Below the pieces are notes generated by a model. That model worked only from the letters and a program-made list of their open reading frames with translations, was not told where the DNA came from and made no database searches. From Desulforegula conservatrix Mb1Pa (GTDB lineage: Bacteria; Desulfobacterota; Desulfobacteria; Desulfobacterales; Desulforegulaceae), in the NCBI RefSeq assembly GCF_000426225.1, contig NZ_AUEY01000027.1:1-46082 (forward strand): DNA of 46,082 nt, written 5' to 3'. Shown here in pieces: positions 15,523 through 23,384 of this stretch; within the stretch, counting starts at the first letter, position 1; the number at the start of each line of letters is the position of its first letter. The translations under genes were made by a program, and so were the position numbers.

Positions 15523-17388
15523 ATGAAAAAATTCCTCACAGGCATGGTTGCAGCAGCTACGCTTTTCAGCGCTGGCGCAGCTTTTGCCGCAAACCAGGTG
15601 CAGGTAACCCTTACCTCGCCAACAATCGTTAAAGCTGGCTGTGAAAAAGCCGGTTCAATCCAGTTCGCATTTGACGCTGGTACAACCATTACTGCAGGCG
15701 ACTGGTGGTATATGGACCTTCCGGTTAACGTATCTCTCTGTAAATCATACGATTATACAATAGGTGCGGCAACCACAGCTGGTGGTCAGTCATTCAATAC
15801 CACTACCGGCTTCATGACTTTCGCAGTTGGATCTGGTCTTGCAGCTCGTCTTCAGGAAAGCAGTGCTGCTACTGGTGTAACCGGCCCAATCACAGTTTCT
15901 GTAACAGGCCTTCCTGGTACAGCAGGCGGATATGGTGTTGGTTCAAACTGGGTTGACGCGAATGCTGACGCTATTATTGACGCCGGTGAAGTTACAGCTG
16001 ACAAGATGACTTTCAGAGTTGTTGGTGTTGCAGGAAGCCGCCGTATCACAGTATACGCTCTTGGTACCGCAGCTACTGATACTCTTAAAGTAACCAACGG
16101 TTACAAGATGAACTTCAAGATCATGGACGGAAAAGCGTGGAACGTAAATGGCGCTAACAGAAACCTTATCATGATCAACAAAGATGAAACAGCTTCTCCA
16201 TTCATTTTTGGTGAGTCAAACTACACTGGTACTTCTGACGAAGTTATCGGTCTTGATGACTCAGTTGCAGCAACAGAGCCAGCAGTTGAAAACACACTTT
16301 GTATAAATGCATCTAACCCTGCATTTACAAGTGACCTTGTATTCGTTTCATTTGCTTCACTTTCTGACAAGTTCACCTTCACTGGTGACTCCCAGATCGC
16401 ACATACTGGCGGAGCTGCTTCAATAACTCTCAAGAACTGCAAGAGCGCAGATGTTGACCAGATCAGCATTTCTGGCCAGAGCTCAGCATGTAGCTTTACC
16501 TATCTGTACACCAATGCATACAGCTGTACAGGTCATACCCTTTTCAACGACAACCTTCTCATCCAGACCTCATCTCAGTTCGGTGAACTTGGTGACATGT
16601 ATGAAGTTACAACCACAAGCATGACAAGCGGCGTATATTTCGGCGCTAACCCAAATCTTTGGGGTTATCTTGCAACTGCAGACGCATGCTCAAAAACTGT
16701 TGCTGGTATAGCTAAGGCTGCTACCACAACAACAAAGTATGTATCTAATACTGCATCAACCGTAGCTTATCAGACTGACAACAAATGTACCATTCAGACC
16801 ACAGCTAGATTCGACAGCGTAAAGCAGTCTGGTTTCAGCCTTGATAACAACAATGTTTTCCGTGTTGACCTTCCAAACATGATCTATGACACCGGAATCA
16901 TTGGAAACGGCGTTGAAGCAAAAATCAAGGTTAACCTTGCTAAAATACCTTGCGGACAGCTTTTTGAAGGCACTGTAACAATCGGTACTTTCGTTACAAC
17001 CTGTAGCTCAGCTACAACCTCTACTTCAGTTCTTCTTTTCCCATTCTTCCCTCCAATGGATCCTGCAGCGGCTCCTGGCTGGTGGGGTGGTTATGTAATC
17101 GTTAACGGCGGCGCAATTGCTGGTACTGCAAACCTTGTTTACGCAGATGCAGCCGGCGCAACCAAGACCTATACAACTCCAAGCATCGCAGTTGGCGCTC
17201 AGTTCAACGGTTCCGCAATTACTGCTGATCAGCTTACTGCTGGTACCGGTACTTTCAACACAGCCAAGAACTACAGCATCAAGGCATTCTGCGGTTTTGA
17301 CCATGCAGCTGGCTTTGCTTTCGTAAGCAGCCCTGAAGCTTCAGCAAGCTACACAGCATATGTTGATGATGCAAATAGATTCCTCTAA
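15523..17388 (+). CDS. Abundant-type exported surface protein, unrecognised family, cysteine-containing
   Basis: A 621-residue protein not assigned to a known family. Signal peptide MKKFLTGMVAAATLFSAGAA, cleavage after FAA near residue 23. The mature part is rich in Thr, Ala, Gly, Val and Asn and looks all-beta, with 11 spaced cysteines (GCEKAG, SLCKSY, NTLCIN, LKNCKS, SSACSF and others) that could form disulfides. A segment near residues 511-531 (APGWWGGYVIVNGG) resembles the WGG-type beta-sandwich units of the protein at 18213. The start is fixed by CAGGAGAAAAAG before ATG 15523. The strong ribosome binding site, a strong terminator and codon choice favouring C-ending AAC, GAC, ATC and TTC compared with the AT-rich neighbours all suggest high expression. 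It could be an S-layer or fibre subunit; this is inference. Confidence 0.6.
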   Translation: MKKFLTGMVAAATLFSAGAAFAANQVQVTLTSPTIVKAGCEKAGSIQFAFDAGTTITAGDWWYMDLPVNVSLCKSYDYTIGAATTAGGQSFNTTTGFMTFAVGSGLAARLQESSAATGVTGPITVSVTGLPGTAGGYGVGSNWVDANADAIIDAGEVTADKMTFRVVGVAGSRRITVYALGTAATDTLKVTNGYKMNFKIMDGKAWNVNGANRNLIMINKDETASPFIFGESNYTGTSDEVIGLDDSVAATEPAVENTLCINASNPAFTSDLVFVSFASLSDKFTFTGDSQIAHTGGAASITLKNCKSADVDQISISGQSSACSFTYLYTNAYSCTGHTLFNDNLLIQTSSQFGELGDMYEVTTTSMTSGVYFGANPNLWGYLATADACSKTVAGIAKAATTTTKYVSNTASTVAYQTDNKCTIQTTARFDSVKQSGFSLDNNNVFRVDLPNMIYDTGIIGNGVEAKIKVNLAKIPCGQLFEGTVTIGTFVTTCSSATTSTSVLLFPFFPPMDPAAAPGWWGGYVIVNGGAIAGTANLVYADAAGATKTYTTPSIAVGAQFNGSAITADQLTAGTGTFNTAKNYSIKAFCGFDHAAGFAFVSSPEASASYTAYVDDANRFL

Positions 17389-17400
17389 GATGTGTTTTGA

Positions 17401-17417
17401 CTTAACATAATGTTAAG
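17401..17417 (+). other. Inverted repeat directly after the surface-protein stop codon
   Basis: CTTAACAT-A-ATGTTAAG is a perfect 8-bp-arm inverted repeat 12 bases after the TAA at 17386-17388 and ahead of the intrinsic terminator. It has no T-tract, so it may be an mRNA 3'-stabilising hairpin rather than a terminator. Confidence 0.4.
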
Positions 17418-17446
17418 TGAAATCTTAGATTATCGATGAACAAAAA

Positions 17447-17482
17447 GGGAGATCCTGGCAACAGGGTCTCCCTGATTTTTTT
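17447..17482 (+). terminator. Rho-independent terminator of the surface-protein gene
   Basis: GGGAGATCCTG and CAGGGTCTCCC pair over 11 positions (one G-U) around a short GCAA loop, followed by TGATTTTTTT. A strong hairpin and T-tract about 60 bases after the stop codon. Confidence 0.9.
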
Positions 17483-17542
17483 AGTCAAATTTATAATATC
17501 TATTTATTATTTCTGTACCGATAAAGTAGTTGAGATTTTATT

Positions 17543-18205
17543 ATGAACTCTAACAAAACCATACAATTTCTGTTTATACTTTTATTCATAGCAATTTTTT
17601 GTGAGCCTTATAATTGTGAGGCATTTACAGCTAAGATTAAATCCTATTATTCAGGAGGGCCCGGAGGTAAATCCGGTTCTGCTGTGTGGTCTGTTGAGAA
17701 AACAGATTCTGATATTGTTTTCTATGACACGAATCAGTCAAGAGTCGTTAGTATTAAGATACTTGAAGGGACGAAACAGGCATCCACGATAGCATTTGAA
17801 AAACAATTGCATGATAATCTTAATCCTTTAGCAAAGACTATTAAAAAAGGAAAATCTGATAACGAAACCATGGTTTTTTTATCTTCGGGCCATCCTGTTC
17901 CATATGACTGGATTGATCCTTACTCAAAAATTTCCGGTGAGATTAAAGTGAGCACGCAGAGTGGTGCTACGAAATTTGCGAGAAGGGTAAAAAAGGAAGT
18001 TCAGTTTCTTACATATGCTGATGCTCTCCAGTCTGGTTATCTGATTGATGATAATTCCGGATATATTGATACATCCAAGACATTTACGCTTTTTACACTT
18101 ACGGATAATGGCAAGACAGTTCTTAAGCAGCTATGGCAGGACGAGGATTTTTTCTGGCTGTATGAGGAGACTGGATTAAGAAAATCATATTTGATGGGTA
18201 AGTGA
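17543..18205 (+). CDS. Small exported protein of unknown function
   Basis: A 220-residue protein, not recognised. It has a hydrophobic N-terminal signal (NKTIQFLFILLFIAIFCEPY, probable cleavage near NCEA at residue 27). The mature part is polar, with mixed beta/alpha character (SGSAVWSVEKTDSDIVFYD; FARRVKKEVQFLTYADALQ) and no catalytic motif I can name. It begins 60 bases after the terminator of the surface-protein gene and ends one base before the frame of the next gene, so it is probably co-transcribed with the genes at 18213 and 20624. Its position suggests an envelope or extracellular role; that is inference only. Confidence 0.65.
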   Translation: MNSNKTIQFLFILLFIAIFCEPYNCEAFTAKIKSYYSGGPGGKSGSAVWSVEKTDSDIVFYDTNQSRVVSIKILEGTKQASTIAFEKQLHDNLNPLAKTIKKGKSDNETMVFLSSGHPVPYDWIDPYSKISGEIKVSTQSGATKFARRVKKEVQFLTYADALQSGYLIDDNSGYIDTSKTFTLFTLTDNGKTVLKQLWQDEDFFWLYEETGLRKSYLMGK

Positions 18206-18212
18206 TTTGAAA

Positions 18213-20627
18213 ATGAGTTTAATAAAAAAATCAGCAGCAAAATTTGTATTATTCATTTTACTGTTTTTTCCGGTATCTGCAAGCGCATATACTGAAACTG
18301 CCTCAGCATGGCAGTCATGGTCAGGGTACTGGTGGCCATATATATATGGCGGACTTGCGACCGGCATTGATTACAAAGGCCAGCCAGCGCCTTTACAGAA
18401 ATATGAAATGCTCTATAATGCCACTTATAATGGCCCGACAATAACAGAATATACGGCACAGCATTACGACCCTAATGCATCATCGTGGTCAGGACTGTGC
18501 CATGCCTATGCAGCTGCAGCAGCCACAGAAAACCTCGATTTTAGCCCATGTGTCGTAGATAATATATTATTCAGAACCGGTGATAAAAAAGGTCTCATTT
18601 CCATGAGCCATGACAATGACTGGATAATGGGCATAAGGCAGGGTTGTGAAACACCTGATATCCTGCATTTCTGGCTTCTTTCAAATATCAGGGATCAAGG
18701 CAAAGCTATTGTTGCCGATCTTGATCACAGTTATGAAGTCTGGAATTATCCTATCTATAAATATAAAATGCAGATCACTCCGACTTCTGGCGGCGTAAAT
18801 GTCCAATGTACTATCTGGTACGCCAATGACCTTGTTTCTCCTGACTACACAGGAACAGATGAGAGAACCTCCTATTATGAATATACCCTATTTATGTCAG
18901 GAGATGAAATAACCGGGGGAGAGTGGACAGGAAACAGTGTTTTAAACCATCCTGATTTGCTTGTAATGCCTTTGTCTCCCCAATCAACACTCCCTTCATT
19001 GAATTACGACAAGGTGAAATCAATTGCCTCAAAGGTAGACGATGAGCTTGAGTCTGATTTCCCCGTCGAGATGACACCCGGCACGTACAAGCTTCTTCTT
19101 CTCAATGAAGATCAGTATGTGGTTAATCTGAAAGATGGTGAATCTGCAAAAATTTCATTAAAAAAAGAAGAAGGCTCCCTGGACATCACTTATGAAATAA
19201 AGAGCGTTCAAGGTTCTATTATTGGGAGTGATAGTCTGAGCGGTGAAGTAAAAAATATTACTCTTAATTCTGATGGAGCACCCTATGTTGTCACTCTTAG
19301 GCAAAATGATTATTCAAGCTTCGGTTTATATGAACTGAAATTTGATAAATTCAAAGCTTTCGAATTTGCCAATCCTCATATACATAAGGGAACATACTGG
19401 GGAGGCGTCGCGATAGTAAATAGTGGAACTGATACAGTAGATGATGTCATTGTGACCGGTTATAAGGATAATGGTGACCCTCTTCAGACTTATCTTGGGC
19501 CATTCTCACTTAATCCGGGAGAAAAAAAGACTGTTCTCATGTCTGACTTCACCCAACGAAATGTAGACAGACAGGATTTTACCGGACTCAAAGTTGCTTC
19601 ACCGGCAAAGCTTGATGTAGCTTATATGGCCGGCAATGCCAACAGGAATTTTCTCTCATTTCAGGATTCATCTTCATCCGGAATTCTTGTCCTTCCTGAC
19701 ACGCGATTAGGCTTTACTCCCATAAAGAATATTAACTGGGGATTGTACAATCCCGGATCTGGCTCATCAGGGATAAGTATTAAGCTATTTAAAAGTACCG
19801 GATCTTTAAATTCAACTTCAAATTTGTCTCTTTCTCCTAAAGAAATGAAAAACTATGCTGAAGGCGTAAATATGCCATACAGCACATCAGTTGAGGGTGG
19901 TTGGGCATTGATTGAAGCAGATGCTCCGGTATCAGGCTATATCCAGTGGATGGATAGCGGCGGCGTGAAGGCTGAAATGCTGCAACTCGTCAAGCCCGGA
20001 AATAATTTTGTAATTCCCCACGCTGTATCGGATGGTTTCTGGAAAACCAAGGTCACACTGATCAACGTATTATCTGTTCCTGTAAACACTGATGTATCAA
20101 TTATTAATGGTGGAACCACTGAGACGACAACTGTGCAACTTGCACCGTACGAGAAAAAAAACATTGATATAAGAAGTTTATTTTCAGCAAGTGATGATAT
20201 CTTTTCTTCGTCAATAATTTCGATAAGGGCAGATGGAAACATCGCCGGATATTTTACATATGATACGCCTTATGATTATATCTCTTACCCGCTACTTGAC
20301 GAGAGCGCAAGCAGGACAGAATTGATCTTGCCACATAGTGCGTCAGATAATGACTGGTGGACTGGCATCACTTTATGCAATATGAATGATTCAGAATCAA
20401 ATGTTCAGATATATGGATTCGGCTCAAACGGTGAGAATATAGGGTCACTGAATTCGTTCTGTAGTGTTCCCGGGCACGGTAAAAAGATTCTTACAGTCTC
20501 TGAAATTTTTGGTACAAATCAGGAGGCTGTAAAATATATAAAAATTATATCTGATAAAAATATTTACGGCTTATTTGGTATTGCCAATAACACGGTAACC
20601 AGGATCGCAGGAGGCGTGCTTGAATGA
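18213..20627 (+). CDS. Exported transglutaminase-elicitor-like protein with C-terminal beta-sandwich repeats
   Basis: An 804-residue protein. Signal peptide MSLIKKSAAKFVLFILLFFP, cleavage after SASA. The N-terminal domain has WSGLCHAYAAAAA (Cys96, His97) and later VADLDHSYEVWNYPIYKYKM; these match the Cys nucleophile block and the 'D....EVWNQP..Y' block of TGase_elicitor (GP42/M81-like) proteins, so a protein-crosslinking or cysteine-peptidase-like activity is possible. The C-terminal half has four related beta-sandwich units of about 60-110 residues (HIHKGTYWGGVAIVN; NINWGLYNPGS; IPHAVSDGFWKTKVTLIN; LPHSASDNDWWTGITLCN), each ending in a lysine-rich turn. ATG 18213 was chosen over the TTG at 18207. 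It overlaps the next gene by four bases (ATGA). The enzymatic assignment is moderate; the repeat structure is clear. Confidence 0.65.
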   Translation: MSLIKKSAAKFVLFILLFFPVSASAYTETASAWQSWSGYWWPYIYGGLATGIDYKGQPAPLQKYEMLYNATYNGPTITEYTAQHYDPNASSWSGLCHAYAAAAATENLDFSPCVVDNILFRTGDKKGLISMSHDNDWIMGIRQGCETPDILHFWLLSNIRDQGKAIVADLDHSYEVWNYPIYKYKMQITPTSGGVNVQCTIWYANDLVSPDYTGTDERTSYYEYTLFMSGDEITGGEWTGNSVLNHPDLLVMPLSPQSTLPSLNYDKVKSIASKVDDELESDFPVEMTPGTYKLLLLNEDQYVVNLKDGESAKISLKKEEGSLDITYEIKSVQGSIIGSDSLSGEVKNITLNSDGAPYVVTLRQNDYSSFGLYELKFDKFKAFEFANPHIHKGTYWGGVAIVNSGTDTVDDVIVTGYKDNGDPLQTYLGPFSLNPGEKKTVLMSDFTQRNVDRQDFTGLKVASPAKLDVAYMAGNANRNFLSFQDSSSSGILVLPDTRLGFTPIKNINWGLYNPGSGSSGISIKLFKSTGSLNSTSNLSLSPKEMKNYAEGVNMPYSTSVEGGWALIEADAPVSGYIQWMDSGGVKAEMLQLVKPGNNFVIPHAVSDGFWKTKVTLINVLSVPVNTDVSIINGGTTETTTVQLAPYEKKNIDIRSLFSASDDIFSSSIISIRADGNIAGYFTYDTPYDYISYPLLDESASRTELILPHSASDNDWWTGITLCNMNDSESNVQIYGFGSNGENIGSLNSFCSVPGHGKKILTVSEIFGTNQEAVKYIKIISDKNIYGLFGIANNTVTRIAGGVLE

Positions 20628-21682
20628 AATTGTTTAATATAACCTCTTTTTTTTCATTTATCATTCTGACTTTTCTTTCGGTAAACGCGCCGCAAGCGGC
20701 TGAAAAAGAGCTTGTTGTTGTTTTTACAGGAGACACAGCTGGTTATGTCGAACCATGCGGCTGAAGTCCCAAAAAAGGAGGACTGGCCCGGCGGGCCGCC
20801 TATATAGATAGTTTGCGTAAGGAAAACCAGAATGTTGTTCTTCTTGATTGCGGCGATATGTTTACTAAGTCGAAAAAACCGTCTGAATTAAGAGCAAAAA
20901 CGATTGCAAGATCAATGGATCTAATGAAATATGACGCAGTCAATCTTGCGGATGAAGAAGTAAATATGGGACTTTCTTTTTTTACTGAAACAGCAACTGA
21001 ATTCCATATGCCCATGGTTTCTGCAAATGTTAAGTTTAAAAAGGAAACAGACCGTAAGTTGCTAAAAACTATCATTGTCAAGAGCCTCAGTGGGCTTAAA
21101 GTAGGTATAACCGGTGTTACTCCCGAAGTTTTTTTTAAAGGGGACGTTTCAGATAAAAATAATCTGATTATTGACCAGGATATTCATAAAGCTCTAACCT
21201 CATCAGTGGCAGAGATGAAAAAAGAAGGCGCTGATTTCACCATTGCTCTTACTCATATGTCTAATGAGGCGGCAAGAAATTTTCTACAGCTAAATGACGT
21301 ACCAGGACTTTCTCTGGCTATAGGCGGACATGGCAGATTTCTTTCACCGGACGCTGTCAAAATCAAAGAAACGTATTTTGTCCAGAACAGCGCGTCAGGA
21401 GAACATCTCGGAGTTATTAAGGTCAGGTTTAATGATAAGAATGTCCCGGTTTCTCTTGCGTATAATGACGTTACTTTATCTATGGACCTGCCTGAGGAGC
21501 CTAAAATAGCACAGATTGTAAAGAATTTTGACCTTGAGAGTATCAAGATAGAAGAAGAATCCCGCAAGACAGAGGATAAAGTCAAAGAGGCCGAAGCCTT
21601 GAAAAAAGTGCTTGATCTTAAACCTGAGGAATTTGTTAAAAAGATGAAGGGTAAAGAAGGTCAGACAGTGCCTTTGGACTAA
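20624..21682 (+). CDS. Predicted selenoprotein: exported metallophosphatase / 5'-nucleotidase-like protein with in-frame TGA (Cys-Gly-Sec)
   Basis: One frame runs from ATG 20624 to TAA 21682 and is interrupted only by TGA 20762-20764 (codon 47). Upstream codons give a signal peptide (SFFSFIILTFLSVNAPQAA) and VVVFTGDTAGYVEPCG. Downstream codons give SPKKGGLARRAAYIDSL, then VVLLDCGDMF, ALTHMSNEAAR and LAIGGHGRF. This is the order of the UshA/5'-nucleotidase-like metallophosphoesterase family, where the TGA position is normally Cys in an EPCGC...GGLARR motif. Reading TGA as selenocysteine gives a 352-residue protein. A hairpin starting 21 bases after the TGA fits a bacterial SECIS. The last ~60 residues are a charged helical tail. 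The start overlaps the stop of the preceding gene. Alternatives are a nonsense mutation or a 3'-only gene, but the 5' part is too well conserved for the latter. Confidence 0.8.
20762..20799 (+). promoter_or_regulatory. Candidate bacterial SECIS element after the in-frame TGA
   Basis: After TGA (20762-20764), GGCCC (20785-20789), loop GGC (20790-20792) and GGGCC (20793-20797) form a tight hairpin. The apical loop begins with G about 25 bases from the TGA, inside the range reported for bacterial SECIS elements. An alternative fold pairs AGTCC 20765-20769 with GGACT 20780-20784 and GCGGC 20757-20761 with GCCGC 20795-20799, leaving TGA in an internal loop. Confidence 0.55.
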
Positions 21683-21724
21683 AAACTATCATTTTTTATA
21701 GCAAGTATAGCAAAGAATTTTGAT

Positions 21725-21768
21725 AAAAAAAGTCGGATCAAGGCAAATTGCCTTAATCCGACTTTTTT
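21725..21768. terminator. Bidirectional intrinsic terminator between convergent genes
   Basis: AAAAAAGTCGGAT, c, AAGGCAA and TTGCCTT, a, ATCCGACTTTTTT form a stem of about 20 pairs with a small loop. There are T-runs on both strands. It lies between the stop of the selenoprotein gene (21682) and the stop of the minus-strand gene at 21813. Confidence 0.9.
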
Positions 21769-21812
21769 ATAGTTAAAACTTCGTTTTTTTTACAAAAAGA
21801 AGCCAGCGCTTA

Positions 21813-22292
21813 TTATTTTTTATTATTTACGTCTGGCTCCTGAGTCATTGTGAAAGGATTCTTTCTTTTGGTAAAGCTCACATGCCATTCGCCACTTTCA
21901 AAAAGCCAGTGCTCAAGTATTTCGGGCTCAAATTTGTAGCCCATCTGCATTGCGTCATATTTCACCAATACTTTTGCAGATTTACTGTCAGGCGCAATAT
22001 CTATGCTGGTTACCTTGAATCCGCCCGAAATCTGATATTCTTTTTTCCTTAGAAACATTTGCTCAGTGATCGTTTTTTTGTACTCTTCATCAACCATCAT
22101 ATAAATGGTTTTCATATCATGATTGATTCTAGCCTGCCATAGCTTATTTACCTGTAGTTCAAGGGCGGTTTTAAGAGCTGAATCATCAGGTTTTTTCATT
22201 AAAAGAAACAAAGAAGTCGAAATAATTACTAACAACAGAAGACAGCCTAATAATAAAAGAAACTTTTTGTTTTTAAATTTGAAGTCTGGCAT
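21813..22292 (-). CDS. Membrane-anchored protein of unknown function
   Basis: A 159-residue protein, not recognised by family. Basic N-terminus (FKFKNKK), then one TM segment (LLLLGCLLLLVIISTSLFLL, residues 11-31). The soluble part (LWQARINHDMKTIYMMVDEEY...VLVKYDAM...HWLFESGEWHVSFTKR) resembles small NTF2-like (SnoaL/DUF4440-type) alpha+beta domains. It starts directly after the stop of the upstream TPR gene (TAG then ATG), so the two form an operon and may interact at the membrane. Function cannot be assigned. Confidence 0.6.
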   Translation of the reverse strand: MPDFKFKNKKFLLLLGCLLLLVIISTSLFLLMKKPDDSALKTALELQVNKLWQARINHDMKTIYMMVDEEYKKTITEQMFLRKKEYQISGGFKVTSIDIAPDSKSAKVLVKYDAMQMGYKFEPEILEHWLFESGEWHVSFTKRKNPFTMTQEPDVNNKK

Positions 22293-23255
22293 CTATTCTT
22301 CACCTCTTAACCTGGCTTCAATGCTTTCTATGAGAGTAGCCGCGTTCTTGTTACCCATTGTCTGAGCTTTTTTTGCGTATTCAAGAGCTGTTTTATAGTT
22401 TTTTGTATCTCTGTATGCTGTTGCAAGGTTTATTACTACATTATCAAGGGTAGGCTTGCACTCAAGAGCTTTGGCAAACAGAGGAATAGCTTTCTCAGGT
22501 TCCTTTTTTGCCATATGAAGCGCACCTAAATTTGCATAGGATTCTGCAAACAGCGGATCAATTTCATTGGCTTTATTGAACATTTCAACTGCCGTTTTTT
22601 CGTCGTTCATCCCCATGGCAATAAGCCCTAATTCATTATATGCTGCGGTATTTTTGGGGTTAAGTGATACGACTTTTTCAAATGACTGCTTGGAGGCTTC
22701 AATAACACCAAGTTCAGCGTATATTTTACCAATTTCAAAATATGCTGTTGGCCCTAAGCTTGGGTTTATTTTAACCGCTGCTGTCATGGCATCAATGGCT
22801 TCATCTTTTTTGCCTGTAGTGCTTAGAATAGACCCCATATTAAAATGTGCCCAGTCAAGCTTAGGATTTATTTCTATTATTTTTTTATACTCTTTTATTG
22901 CAGCCTCGTTGTTGCCTGTTAATTGATAAGCTTGGGCAAGATTGTATCTTGCCATGATATCTTTGGGGTTCAAGGTCACTGCGGTATTGAACTCATTGAT
23001 TGCTTCCTGGTATCTTCCTTTTGTGGCATATCCAATACCAATATTCTGGTGCATCAGAGGTTTGATTCTGGGGTCAATCTTTACCGCTTTTTCATAGGTT
23101 TCCCTGGCCTTCTGAAAATTTCCTTCCTGGGTATATTTCCCGGCTTCAATCATGAGCTGTTTAGTATCTGGCTCAGCTGCAAATGCGTTTAGTGAGGTGC
23201 TAAGAACAAAAAAAACTATAAGAAAATTAATTTTTTTAAAAAAAGTGAATCTCAT
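22293..23255 (-). CDS. Exported tetratricopeptide-repeat protein
   Basis: A 320-residue protein with a signal peptide (KKINFLIVFFVLSTSLNAFA, cleavage after FAA near residue 27), then about eight consecutive 34-residue TPRs (for example YQEAINEFNTAVTLNPKD, NEAAIKEYKKIIEINPK, EKAIPLFAKALECKPT). It is a periplasmic scaffold by design. The gene downstream (21813-22292) abuts it and probably shares its message. Partner proteins are not identifiable. Confidence 0.85.
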   Translation of the reverse strand: MRFTFFKKINFLIVFFVLSTSLNAFAAEPDTKQLMIEAGKYTQEGNFQKARETYEKAVKIDPRIKPLMHQNIGIGYATKGRYQEAINEFNTAVTLNPKDIMARYNLAQAYQLTGNNEAAIKEYKKIIEINPKLDWAHFNMGSILSTTGKKDEAIDAMTAAVKINPSLGPTAYFEIGKIYAELGVIEASKQSFEKVVSLNPKNTAAYNELGLIAMGMNDEKTAVEMFNKANEIDPLFAESYANLGALHMAKKEPEKAIPLFAKALECKPTLDNVVINLATAYRDTKNYKTALEYAKKAQTMGNKNAATLIESIEARLRGEE

Positions 23256-23384
23256 ATTTTACTCCATTTCATGGTGATTATAGGTGCTTCAAGGCGAATA
23301 TATATATATGATAGAAACCCATTATACAAATCAAAAAATAGTATTGTGTCTTATATCGTATATGTTCCAGCTATATTCGGGGTT

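Noticed and set aside
20813-21682. Separate gene starting after the TGA at 20762
   Set aside because: The codons before the TGA give a signal peptide and the conserved TGDT...EPCG block in the same frame, so an internal start would drop the metal-binding strand; read-through fits better.
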